Origin: Gammaproteobacteria bacterium
Lineage (GTDB): Bacteria > Pseudomonadota > Gammaproteobacteria > JAJPIJ01
Assembly: GCA_021324815.1 (NCBI GenBank)
Contig: JAJPIJ010000027.1
Span: forward strand, 1-38,799
Length of the DNA stretch: 38,799 bases
Reading direction: 5' to 3'
Shown here: positions 25,932 through 33,073 of the stretch, in pieces
How the letters are laid out: each line of letters starts with the position of its first letter
How positions within the stretch are numbered: position 1 is the first letter of the stretch
Notes under the pieces: generated by a model
Told to the model about the DNA's origin: nothing
Seen by the model: the letters and a program-made list of their open reading frames with translations, nothing else
Database searches by the model: none
Program-made: the position numbers and the translations under genes

Positions 25932-27493
25932 TGCGGGTGATGCCGTCGGCGGACGACGCGCCGCGGTGGGGGGCGCATGCCCGCGGACGGGCGCGGGGGC
26001 CCCGCGAACATCTGGTCATCGCGGTGGCGGCGCTTGTCGCCGGGTGCGCGGTGGGCCCCGATTTTTTCCGCCCGTCTTCCCCCGCCGTCAAGGGATATAC
26101 CGCGGAGCCGTTGCCGGCGCAGACCGCATCGACTCACGGCCCCGGGGGCGAGGCGCAACGATTCGCCGCGGACATGGACATTCCGGGGCGCTGGTGGGAA
26201 TTGTTCCGCTCGCCGGCGCTCAACTCCCTCATCGCACAGGCGCTGGCCCATAATCCCACCCTGGAGGCGGCGCAGGCGGCGCTGCGACAGGCGCGGGAGA
26301 ATGTTTACGCCCAGCAGGGCGCCTTCTATCCCGGCGTTCAGGCCGGTTTCTCCTTCAGCCGCCAGCAGAACGCCATCGGCACGCTCGCTCCCACCCTGAT
26401 TTCCGGCTCCCCGCTCTTCAGCCTGTACACCCCGCAGGTCAGCGTGTCCTACGTGCCCGACGTATTCGGAGCCAACCGCCGGCAGGTCGAGTCCTTGCAG
26501 GCATTGTCCGAGTCCCAACGCTACCTGCTTGAGGCCACCTATCTGACCCTCACTTCCAACGTCGTGGTGGCGGCGATACAGGAGGCCTCGCTGCGCGCGC
26601 AGATTGCCGCCACGGAACAAGTGGTCCAGATCGAGAGTGAGCAGCTTGACATACTCCGGCGCCAGAACGCCCTGGGCGCGATCGCGCAGGCCGATGTCGT
26701 CGCCCAGGAAACGGCGTTGGCGCAAACGCAGGCTTCGATCATGCCGCTGCGAAGGCAGCTGGCGTTGCAGCGCGACCTCCTGGCCGCCCTTGCCGGCAGG
26801 TTTCCCGACGATGAACCCGTGGAAAGGTTCGAGCTTTCGGATCTGGAATTGCCGCGGACGCTGCCGCTCAGGCTGCCTTCCATGCTGGTGGAGCAGCGTC
26901 CGGACATCCGCGTCGCCGAGGCGCAGTTGCACGCCGCCTCGGCGCAGGTGGGGGTCGCCACCGCCAACCTGCTGCCGCAAATCACCCTGACCGCGGACGC
27001 CGGCAGCACCGCGACGATGTTGAGCGGGCTGTTCACCCACGGCACGGGTTTTTGGAGCTTGGCCGCCGGTCTCACCCAGCCCATTTTCGAAGGTGGCACG
27101 TTGCTGCACAGAAAGCGCGCGGCCGAGGCTGCGCTGGATCAGGCGGCCGCGCAGTACAGGAGCACCGTCATCGCGGCCTTCCAGAACGTGGCGGATACCC
27201 TGCGCGCGCTGCAATATGATGCGGAGGCCGTAAAGGCACAGGCGGCCGCTGAAAGCGCCGCCGCCGACAGTCTCGATATCAGCCGACGGCAGTTGCAGCT
27301 TGGCGCCATCAGCTATCTGGCCTTGTTGAACGCGGAGCAGGCCTATCAGCAGTCGGTCATCAATCTGGTGCAGGCCCGCGCCAGCCGCCTGGCCGACACG
27401 GCGGCGTTGTTTCAGGCACTGGGCGGCGGCTGGTGGAACCGCGGCGATGCCGATGCGGCGGGAACCCGGACGACCGGCTACGATCATCATTGA
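25931..27493 (+). CDS. Outer-membrane efflux lipoprotein, NodT/OprM-type
   Basis: A 520-residue TolC-like channel that completes the tripartite pump. It has a lipobox LVAGC with Cys39, followed by AVGPDFFRP, the usual start of NodT-family mature proteins. Two homologous helical repeats follow: WWELFRSPALNSLIAQALAH and NPTLEAAQAALRQA, then PDIRVAEAQLHAASAQVG. Translation starts at the TGATG overlap with the pump gene. This gives an unusually long, Arg-rich 38-residue lead into the lipobox; a later in-frame start may be used. A reading extending back to 25646 lies inside the pump gene and is rejected. Confidence 0.92.
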   Translation: MRVMPSADDAPRWGAHARGRARGPREHLVIAVAALVAGCAVGPDFFRPSSPAVKGYTAEPLPAQTASTHGPGGEAQRFAADMDIPGRWWELFRSPALNSLIAQALAHNPTLEAAQAALRQARENVYAQQGAFYPGVQAGFSFSRQQNAIGTLAPTLISGSPLFSLYTPQVSVSYVPDVFGANRRQVESLQALSESQRYLLEATYLTLTSNVVVAAIQEASLRAQIAATEQVVQIESEQLDILRRQNALGAIAQADVVAQETALAQTQASIMPLRRQLALQRDLLAALAGRFPDDEPVERFELSDLELPRTLPLRLPSMLVEQRPDIRVAEAQLHAASAQVGVATANLLPQITLTADAGSTATMLSGLFTHGTGFWSLAAGLTQPIFEGGTLLHRKRAAEAALDQAAAQYRSTVIAAFQNVADTLRALQYDAEAVKAQAAAESAAADSLDISRRQLQLGAISYLALLNAEQAYQQSVINLVQARASRLADTAALFQALGGGWWNRGDADAAGTRTTGYDHH

Positions 27494-27701
27494 CTTGACG
27501 AAAACGCTCCTCCACGGTGAGCGGAAAGTGGACGAAAATGGTGAATCGCAGGCGGGTGTGTAATACTTTGTCCTGCAGACAGAAAATCCGCCGTTGGGTA
27601 GGGTGGCCTCATCCCACGCGCGGAATCGCCGCAAAGCGGTCTTTCGATAGCATGACACGCCGGCGCGGACGGAACCGACAAAAGCGTCATGGCGGACTAC
27701 A

Positions 27702-28340
27702 ATGACGATGATCCTGGATTTGGAAGCACTTCAGCGGGCGCCGGTGACCACCTCTCCCTTCGTGTTCACGGTCGCCTCCGGCTGTCTGCGGCCGGAAAGC
27801 CAGCCACTGCTGCAACGGGATTTTCCCAGGATCGATCAGCCCGGGAGCTTCCCGGTGTCGGAGTTGAGTTACGGGCCGTCGTTTGCCGCCCTTCTGGATG
27901 AATTGCGAGGCAGGGAATTCGGACAGGCGATCTCCGGGAAGCTCGGCGTGGACCTTGCAGGGTTCCCCCTTTTGATCACGGTCCGCGGCCAGTCGCGACG
28001 GCGCGACGGCGGGATACACACCGACGCCGTCTGGAAACTTGCCACCGTGCTCATCTACATGAATGCGCCGTGGCAGTCTCAGGGCGGGCGCCTGCGCCTG
28101 CTGCGCAGTGAAAATCTCGACGATGCCGCGGCCGAGGTGTCGCCGGAATTCGGAAGCCTGCTGGCGTTCAAGCGATCGGATCGTTCCTTGCACGGGCACA
28201 AGCCGTTCGAGGGCGAGCGCCGCCTCGTGCAGATAAACTGGGTGACGAGCCAGGACAAAATCGCCAGCGAGCTCGCGCGCCATCGCCGGACCGCCCGGTT
28301 GAAACGGTTTTTCCCGTTTCTCGCCAACGTGGGTTACTAG
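27702..28340 (+). CDS. 2-oxoglutarate/Fe(II)-dependent oxygenase family protein
   Basis: A 212-residue single-domain protein with the double-stranded beta-helix iron site: HTD (His106, Asp108) in GGIHTDAVWKLATVLIYMNA, a distal His around 164 (SLHGHKPF), and an Arg about ten residues later (GERRLVQINW) to bind 2-oxoglutarate. The GGRLRLLRS strand is typical of hydroxylases of the prolyl-4-hydroxylase-like group. The substrate is unknown. It lies about 100 bp upstream of a Kdo hydroxylase gene on the same strand, so it may act on a cell-envelope sugar or lipid, but this is only suggested by position. A second ATG at 27708 is an equally good start. Confidence 0.82.
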   Translation: MTMILDLEALQRAPVTTSPFVFTVASGCLRPESQPLLQRDFPRIDQPGSFPVSELSYGPSFAALLDELRGREFGQAISGKLGVDLAGFPLLITVRGQSRRRDGGIHTDAVWKLATVLIYMNAPWQSQGGRLRLLRSENLDDAAAEVSPEFGSLLAFKRSDRSLHGHKPFEGERRLVQINWVTSQDKIASELARHRRTARLKRFFPFLANVGY

Positions 28341-28443
28341 ACCTTCCGGCGACCCGGCCGCCCAAGCCCCGCTGTCAACGCCTTGCTTCCGGAGGCGTTC
28401 GCCGTTCACAATAGCCGGCGGCAAACGATCGGGAGGGTGCGCC

Positions 28444-29319
28444 GTGACTCCCATCATCGAACTGGCGGTTGCGGCCTGGAATCAGTCCTGCCCGGCCGCG
28501 ATGCAGCAGCGCGCCATCGACGCGCTGGAGGCGGGTGGCGTGTTGTTTTTCCCCGGCCTCGGCTTTCCGTTGGAAGCGGCCGAGGCCCGGTTTTTCACCC
28601 CCGCCATCGCGGCGAAGAGCAAAAACATCAGCCTGGACGCCGCCGGCGGGCGGATTCACGGCAGCAGTCTCGATGGCGCGGCGGCCGCGGGACTGGCGGC
28701 GATGATGCAGCGCTACGCCGAATACAGCCGCGGGCTGCTGCTGAAGCTGCTGCCGCGCTACGAGACGGGCCTCATTCCCGGCCGCACCAGCTTCCGGCCG
28801 GTGGAGATCAAGGGACGGCCGACTTCCTGGCGCAAGGACGACACGCGGCTGCACGTGGACAGTTTTCCCTCCTCGCCCGTGCAGGGCAAGAGAATTCTCC
28901 GCGTCTTCAGCAACGTGAATCCCCGCGGACAGAGCCGGCGATGGCGGCTCGGCGGATCGTTTGAAAGCGTCGCCGGCCGCTATGCCGCCTCCCTGCCCAA
29001 ACCGTTGTGGGGGAGCAGCTGGCTGCTGCGCATGAGCGGGGTGACGAAGAGCCGGCGCAGCGCCTACGATCATTACATGCTGCAACTGCACGACCGCATG
29101 AAGGCGGACGCGACATACCAGTCGAACGGCGAACAGATGACGTATGATTTCCCGGCGGGCAGCTCGTGGATCGTGTTCACCGATCGCGTGCCGCACGCGG
29201 CCACCGTGGGGCAGTATGCGCTGGAGCAGACCTTCTACCTGCCCGTCAACAGCATGCAGGACGAGTCGAAATCACCGTTGCGGATTCTTGAGCGCCTGAT
29301 GGCGCGCAACCTCGTGTAA
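28444..29319 (+). CDS. kdoO: Kdo hydroxylase family protein
   Basis: A 291-residue Fe(II)/2-oxoglutarate enzyme of the KdoO family, which hydroxylates the inner Kdo sugar of lipopolysaccharide to the 3-hydroxy form (Ko) in Burkholderia and Yersinia. It has the family segment TSFRPVEIKGRPTSWRKDD followed by RLHVDSFPSSP (His137, Asp139), NVNPRGQSRRWRLGG, KSRRSAYDHYMLQLHD, and distal His251 in TDRVPHAATVGQYALEQTF. It starts at a GTG with a GGGAGG site upstream. It converges on ndk. Homology in this family is distinctive, so the call is firm, although the exact acceptor was not tested. Confidence 0.9.
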   Translation: MTPIIELAVAAWNQSCPAAMQQRAIDALEAGGVLFFPGLGFPLEAAEARFFTPAIAAKSKNISLDAAGGRIHGSSLDGAAAAGLAAMMQRYAEYSRGLLLKLLPRYETGLIPGRTSFRPVEIKGRPTSWRKDDTRLHVDSFPSSPVQGKRILRVFSNVNPRGQSRRWRLGGSFESVAGRYAASLPKPLWGSSWLLRMSGVTKSRRSAYDHYMLQLHDRMKADATYQSNGEQMTYDFPAGSSWIVFTDRVPHAATVGQYALEQTFYLPVNSMQDESKSPLRILERLMARNLV

Positions 29320-29337
29320 CCTCGACTTGCCCGCGAA

Positions 29338-29862
29338 TCAGGCCCAGACCAGCACTTCCTGAGGTTCGGTCTTGATCTTTTTGGTGGGATAGATGTTGCC
29401 GATAATCTCGTCCGGTTGGAACCACAGTTTGATCTCGCGCTCCGCCTCCACGGGATCGGAGGAGGCGTGGATGACGTTCTCATAGATCCCCTTGGTCGTG
29501 ATGCGCCCGTAGGAGCCGCGGATGGAAACCGGGTCCGCCTCCTCCGGATTGGTGGCGCCGGCGATGCGGCGCACGCGGGAAATGGCCTCCGGCCCCTGGT
29601 ACACGAGGGCGATGACGCGCTCGTAATTCCTGCCGTAGGTCTTGCCCTGGATGTACTCGATGACATCGTTGAAGAAGGGCTTGTCCTTCAGGTGGCGGTA
29701 ATGATTCTCCGCCAGCTCGCGCGACACCTGCACCACCTTCGCGCCGATGATCATGAGCCGCGCCTCGGCGAGCTTGGTGAGGATGTTGCCGGTGAGGGAT
29801 TTCTTGATGCCGTCCGGCTTGATGATGACGAGGGTGTATTCGTCCTTGGCTGAGTTGGGCAT
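29338..29862 (-). CDS. ndk: Nucleoside diphosphate kinase (long form)
   Basis: Transfers the gamma-phosphate among nucleoside triphosphates through a phospho-histidine. The N-terminal YTLVIIKPDGIKK and the catalytic His132 in NVIHASSDP are clear, as are SIRGSYG and the EREIKLWF segment. At 174 residues it is longer than the common form of about 140. It carries an insert (IQGKTYGRNYERV) and a C-terminal extension, features of a less common Ndk subgroup. The start giving MPNSAKDEYT is chosen. A reading to 30042 would pass through the tRNA fragment and hairpin upstream. Its promoter region on the minus strand begins at the attachment-site copy. Confidence 0.9.
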   Translation of the reverse strand: MPNSAKDEYTLVIIKPDGIKKSLTGNILTKLAEARLMIIGAKVVQVSRELAENHYRHLKDKPFFNDVIEYIQGKTYGRNYERVIALVYQGPEAISRVRRIAGATNPEEADPVSIRGSYGRITTKGIYENVIHASSDPVEAEREIKLWFQPDEIIGNIYPTKKIKTEPQEVLVWA

Positions 29863-29910
29863 GTGAGTGCTTTGTTTGTTCGAATGATTTGTTGGCCGAA
29901 TAATCCAAAT

Positions 29911-29932
29911 TGGCTGGGGGACTAGGATTCGA
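29911..29932 (-). repeat. Partial copy of tRNA-Gln 3' end (distal attachment site)
   Basis: A 22-bp perfect direct repeat of bases 30924-30945. It contains the T-loop end, acceptor 3' strand and encoded CCA of the tRNA-Gln gene (minus strand), then diverges on both sides. Integration of elements into a tRNA gene leaves exactly this signature: a whole tRNA at one end and a 3' fragment at the other. Confidence 0.85.
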
Positions 29933-29955
29933 CCGTTTTGCCGGGAGCAAAACGG
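29933..29955. repeat. Perfect hairpin at the island's left edge
   Basis: CCGTTTTGC and GCAAAACGG flank the five bases CGGGA. It begins at the first base after the tRNA fragment, so it is the outermost sequence inside the island. It could be a terminator without U-tract, an integrase arm site, or a structural end of the element. Confidence 0.55.
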
Positions 29956-30251
29956 CGCGAGCGTAGCGAGGCCAGCGGCCGCGGCTCGGGGAGGAGTCGC
30001 GCAACCTGGACAACGGAGTTTCAAGTTGAATTTTAATGACACTGCATTTTATTTTCAATGAGTTACGCGCGCCGGCCCCGTGCAATCGTGACTGAATACA
30101 CAGAAAATTGAGTATCTTCGAACACAAGTCGTCACGATTTGGTCCCACTGGATTTGAAGGGTGGAACGGCTAAAGATTGACGTTTTGCGCATGACGAAAC
30201 TGACACGCCTTGTAATTCATTCCGCCGTGCGAGAGCGGCGCGAGGAGTATT
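29956..30251. other. Non-coding left part of the mini-island
   Basis: Together with the ndk upstream region, this part of the 428-bp stretch between ndk and higB has no gene I can support. It changes abruptly from G+C-rich (to about 30015) to A+T-rich, and contains a 9-bp inverted repeat, AATCGTGAC at 30084-30092 and GTCACGATT at 30131-30139, 38 bp apart. Its composition differs from the surrounding core genes, consistent with acquired DNA. Confidence 0.45.
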
Positions 30252-30280
30252 TTGACAGGCGTAACCTATTAGGTTACACT
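30252..30280 (+). promoter_or_regulatory. higBA promoter with embedded operator
   Basis: A consensus -35 TTGACA (30252-30257), a 17-bp spacer and a -10-like TACACT (30275-30280) precede higB. A perfect palindrome, GTAACCTA-T-TAGGTTAC (30261-30277), fills the spacer and enters the -10, where a bound HigA dimer would block RNA polymerase. Transcription should begin near 30287, only about four bases before the higB ATG. Confidence 0.75.
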
Positions 30281-30290
30281 TGGATCCGGC

Positions 30291-30569
30291 ATGATCCAGG
30301 GATTCAGACACAAAGGCTTGGAGCTTTTCTTCCACGAAGGGAGCACGAGAAAAATCCAAGCCAAACATGCTAAACGACTGCGCCTGATCCTGACCATGCT
30401 GAACATTGCCACTAATGCGCGGCAGATGGATGCGCCGGGCTTGCATTTGCACCAACTCAAGGGAAGGGATGCAGGATCCTGGGCGGTCAAGGTTGATGAG
30501 AATTATCGTGTAACCTTCCGCTTCGAGGAAGGCCACGCCAGCGAGGTGGATTATGTCGACTACCATTGA
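30291..30569 (+). CDS. higB: HigB-type toxin (RelE/ParE superfamily mRNA interferase)
   Basis: A 92-residue toxin of the HigB/plasmid-maintenance killer family, which cuts mRNA at the ribosome. It opens with [14 protein letters not shown] and contains [15 protein letters not shown], the [19 protein letters not shown] core strands, and a C-terminal VDYVDYH ending in the family's catalytic-type His. The toxin-first order is normal for higBA. No ribosome site precedes the ATG, and the predicted transcript start is almost at the ATG, so it may be translated leaderless. Its 3' end overlaps higA by 17 bp. It lies inside the tRNA-flanked island. Confidence 0.93.
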   Translation: MIQGFRHKGLELFFHEGSTRKIQAKHAKRLRLILTMLNIATNARQMDAPGLHLHQLKGRDAGSWAVKVDENYRVTFRFEEGHASEVDYVDYH

Positions 30570-30870
30570 AAAGACCACGAAGATGCACAACCCGGCGCAC
30601 CCTGGCGAGGTCCTCCGTGAACTCTATCTCATGCCCTTGGAGGTGACCATCACGCAGGCGGCAGAGGCGCTCAAAATCACCCGCAAGCACCTGTCCGCCA
30701 TCGTCAATGGACGGGCGCCGGTAACGCCGGAAATGGCAGTACGGCTTGCAGTAGTTTTCGCGACCGAGCCAGAGTTCTGGGTGCACCTTCAATCGCAATA
30801 CGACCTGTGGCGCGTACGGAAGGCCAGCCTCCCGAAGGTGCGCGCACTGGCGACGCGAAAGGCGGCGTGA
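30553..30870 (+). CDS. higA: HigA-type antitoxin
   Basis: A 105-residue antitoxin of the HigA addiction-module family. It has an N-terminal [20 protein letters not shown] segment, a Cro/XRE helix-turn-helix (about 34-60, [20 protein letters not shown]), and a C-terminal [17 protein letters not shown] dimerisation helix. It should bind and neutralise HigB and repress the shared promoter through the palindrome at 30261-30277. The start overlaps the end of higB, coupling the two. An alternative ATG eleven codons in ([10 protein letters not shown]) matches many family members and may be the true start. Confidence 0.94.
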   Translation: MSTTIEKTTKMHNPAHPGEVLRELYLMPLEVTITQAAEALKITRKHLSAIVNGRAPVTPEMAVRLAVVFATEPEFWVHLQSQYDLWRVRKASLPKVRALATRKAA

Positions 30871-30923
30871 CGTTACAGGCGGGTGCGGATAGGAGGTGGG
30901 GTGTGCCAAATACATCTACTGAA

Positions 30924-30997
30924 TGGCTGGGGGACTAGGATTCGAACCTAGATAAACGGAGTCAGAGTCCGTTGTCCTACCGTTAGACGATCCCCCA
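30924..30997 (-). tRNA. tRNA-Gln (anticodon CTG)
   Basis: The minus strand folds as a complete tRNA. The 7-bp acceptor stem is TGGGGGA with TCCCCCA, the anticodon stem is ACGGA/TCCGT with loop CTCTGAC (anticodon CTG), and the T arm is CTAGG-TTCGAAT-CCTAG. The discriminator is G and CCA is encoded. Its 3' 22 bases are duplicated at 29911-29932, marking it as an integration site. Confidence 0.95.
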
Positions 30998-31053
30998 GTA
31001 GGTTGGGGCTATGCGGCTGGCAGTGCGGTCGCGCGCAAGTCGTGATGTTTTTC

Positions 31054-31185
31054 CGTCATGCTGGCCCTTCGACAAGCCCAGGATTAACTCCAGCCGGCAT
31101 CCAGTATAAAGGAAGTGAACGCTGGCTCGGTAGCAGGGATCGTATAAATCGCGTCCACTGGATTCCGGCATGCGCCGGAATGACG
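31054..31185. repeat. MITE/REP-like dispersed repeat
   Basis: About 132 bp begin with CGTCATGCTGGCC and end with GCCGGAATGACG. The right end carries a perfect palindrome, ATTCCGGC-ATGC-GCCGGAAT (31162-31181). This terminal pattern (CGTCAT...ATGACG around CCGG-containing hairpins) is that of short dispersed elements common between proteobacterial genes. It carries no gene. It lies just downstream of rpsI and upstream of tRNA-Gln, where the hairpin may also serve as terminator. Confidence 0.65.
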
Positions 31186-31193
31186 AATGCGCG

Positions 31194-31583
31194 TCAGCGC
31201 TTGGAGTACTGCGTCCGCTTGCGGGCCTTGTGCAGCCCGACCTTCTTGCGCTCCACCTCGCGCGAATCGCGGGTGACGAGGCCGGCCTTGCGCAGCGGGC
31301 CGCGCAGCGTCTCGTCGTAGGCGATGAGCGCGCGGGCGATGCCGAGGCGCGCGGCGCCGGCCTGGCCCGACACGCCGCCGCCGCTGACCATCACGCGGAT
31401 ATCGAAATCGCCGCCCATCTTGATGGCCTCCAGCGGCTGGCGCACGATCATGCGCGCGGTCTCGCGGCCGAAGTAGGCGTTCAATTCGCGATCGTTGATC
31501 TCGATCCTGCCCTTGCCGCGCTGCAGGTAAACCCGGGCGGAGGAATTCTTGCGCCGGCCGGTTGCGTAGTAGGTTTCTGCCAT
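31194..31583 (-). CDS. rpsI: 30S ribosomal protein S9
   Basis: A 129-residue ribosomal protein contacting the P-site tRNA through its basic C-terminal tail. The sequence is typical: [39 protein letters not shown], and the terminal RKRTQYSKR. It follows rplM by 3 bp on the minus strand, the conserved rplM-rpsI operon. Confidence 0.98.
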   Translation of the reverse strand: MAETYYATGRRKNSSARVYLQRGKGRIEINDRELNAYFGRETARMIVRQPLEAIKMGGDFDIRVMVSGGGVSGQAGAARLGIARALIAYDETLRGPLRKAGLVTRDSREVERKKVGLHKARKRTQYSKR

Positions 31584-31586
31584 GAG

Positions 31587-32015
31587 TTAGATTTCCAGGG
31601 TCTGCGGTTGCTGGGCGCCGTGCCTGTGCGCGGCGCCCTTGTAAACCTTCAATTTGCGGAACATGCGCCGGCCCAGCGGCCCGCGCGGCAGCATGCCCTT
31701 GACGGCGATCTCGATCACCCTCGCGGGGGCGCGCTTGATGAGCTTCTGGAACGAGGTCTCGCTCAAGCCGCCGGGGTAGCCGGAGTGGCGGTAGTAAATC
31801 TTGTCGGTGGCCTTGCGGCCGGTCACGCGCACCTTTTCGGCGTTGACCACGATGATGTAATCGCCGGCGTCGGCGTGCGGCGTGAATTCGGGTTTGTGCT
31901 TGCCGCGCAGGCGGCGGGCGACTTCCGAGGCGAGCCGGCCCAGCACCTTGTCGCTGGCGTCGAGCACGTACCAGTCGCGCCGGGTCTCGGCGGGCTTGGC
32001 GACGAACGTTTTCAT
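31587..32015 (-). CDS. rplM: 50S ribosomal protein L13
   Basis: A 142-residue early-assembly protein of the large subunit. It has [20 protein letters not shown] at the start, [39 protein letters not shown] and the [18 protein letters not shown] motif. It is the first gene of rplM-rpsI, expressed from the promoter at 32042-32070. An AAGG site lies about ten bases before the ATG. In E. coli this protein represses its own operon, which is not testable here. Confidence 0.98.
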   Translation of the reverse strand: MKTFVAKPAETRRDWYVLDASDKVLGRLASEVARRLRGKHKPEFTPHADAGDYIIVVNAEKVRVTGRKATDKIYYRHSGYPGGLSETSFQKLIKRAPARVIEIAVKGMLPRGPLGRRMFRKLKVYKGAAHRHGAQQPQTLEI

Positions 32016-32041
32016 GGACCTGACCTTGAAAAAGAGGGCGC

Positions 32042-32070
32042 ATGTTAGGGGGTGGCTCCAGCCCTGTCAA
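32042..32070 (-). promoter_or_regulatory. rplM-rpsI promoter
   Basis: On the minus strand, TTGACA (32065-32070) is followed by a 17-bp spacer and TAACAT (32042-32047). Transcription is expected near 32035, about 20 bases before the rplM ATG. The bases right after the -10 are GCGCCC, a G+C-rich discriminator as found at ribosomal promoters under ppGpp/DksA control. Confidence 0.7.
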
Positions 32071-32167
32071 CCCGCGGACCGCGCCCCCCTTGAGCCCGCC
32101 CCGGCTTAGAAAAGCAGGCGAAATTCCCACTCCCAGGCCCGATCAAGCGCCGTCGCGGCGGCCATTT

Positions 32168-33073
32168 TCAGGGCGGGCCGGACTTGACCCAGATCTCCAT
32201 GATCGGCGCGGCGGCGCGCGAATTTCCAAGGTGGTCGAGGCCGTACATGTCGAGCAGGGTCCGCAGGACGCCGTAGTGGTCGACGCGGGAGTCATATTTT
32301 CCGGGCCGGACCATGGGGCCGACGAACAGGGTGGCGATGTGATTGCCGCTCGATCCGTCGTCCTCGTCCCAGGTGACAATGAGCAGGCTGTTGTGTGATG
32401 ACGCCCATTGCACGTAGGCGTCGAGATGTTCCCTGAGCCAGCGGTCGCCCTGAATGATCGTCGCCGGCGGATCGCCGTCGTGCATGTCGTTGAGCTGGTT
32501 CGGCACCACCAGCGAAATCGTGGGGAGCCTGGAATAGTCGGCGGGGAAGGCGTCGAGAGGCAGGTTCATGTCCGCCGTCACGCTGTTACCCTGCCAGTTC
32601 ACCGCCGGATTGTGCTTGCGCCTGTAATGATTGTGCCCGCAGCCGGTGTAGCCGGCCGCGGGCATGGATTCGGAATACGTCGCGAAGGTCAGTCCCTTGC
32701 GCCGCAATTCGCCGGCGAGATTGCCGCCCTGAAACGCATAGGGGCAGTGATCGTCGGTCACGCCCTGCGTGTCGCCGGAGAACAGCGCCAGGTAATTGGG
32801 CTGGCTCGGGTGCCGGATCGCATACGAGCGGGTGAGCAGCGCGCCGTTTTGAGCGAGTTGATGGATGTACGGCGTGACGGCGGGATCGCTCATGATCTGG
32901 TGATAGGACTTGTTTTCCTCGATCACAATCACCACGTGGTCGGGCCGCGGAATTCTTTCCATCGCGGCGCCGGCGGCGAGGGTTGCGCCGCCCGCCCCCG
33001 CCCATGTCAGCATGGAAAGTGCGAGCCAGCCGGCGATTGCGCCTCCAGTCGCGCGAGTGGCGGGGAAAGTCAT
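32168..33073 (-). CDS. Secreted phosphoesterase (acid phosphatase/phospholipase C-like)
   Basis: About 301 residues with an N-terminal signal-like helix (GAIAGWLALSMLTWAGAGGAT). The domain of the phosphoesterase family that includes AcpA-type acid phosphatases and non-hemolytic phospholipase C is recognisable by HVVIVIEENKSYHQIM, HPSQPNYLALFSGDTQG, VPNQLNDMHD and VTWDEDDG, with several putative metal ligands (Glu/Asn early, Asp and His late). It probably cleaves phosphate esters in the periplasm; the substrate is unknown. The ATG start overlaps the protease stop (TGATG); a GTG one codon upstream (33076) is also possible. It is the last gene of a three-gene operon. Confidence 0.83.
   Translation of the reverse strand: MTFPATRATGGAIAGWLALSMLTWAGAGGATLAAGAAMERIPRPDHVVIVIEENKSYHQIMSDPAVTPYIHQLAQNGALLTRSYAIRHPSQPNYLALFSGDTQGVTDDHCPYAFQGGNLAGELRRKGLTFATYSESMPAAGYTGCGHNHYRRKHNPAVNWQGNSVTADMNLPLDAFPADYSRLPTISLVVPNQLNDMHDGDPPATIIQGDRWLREHLDAYVQWASSHNSLLIVTWDEDDGSSGNHIATLFVGPMVRPGKYDSRVDHYGVLRTLLDMYGLDHLGNSRAAAPIMEIWVKSGPP

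Larger units (their letters stand above)
29911..30945. mobile_element. About 1-kb mini-island in tRNA-Gln carrying higBA
   Basis: The interval is bounded by the intact tRNA-Gln 3' end and its 22-bp duplicate, in direct orientation. It contains only the higBA toxin-antitoxin module plus about 360 bp without recognisable genes. There is no integrase, excisionase or transposase inside. It is therefore either the deleted remnant of a larger integrated element kept by its addiction module, or a small non-autonomous element moved by an integrase elsewhere. The boundaries are directly visible; the history is inferred. Confidence 0.75.

Noticed and set aside
31084-31190. Coding extension downstream of rpsI on the minus strand
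   Set aside because: The translated stretch is the familiar translation of a dispersed intergenic repeat, and rpsI ends normally at RTQYSKR.
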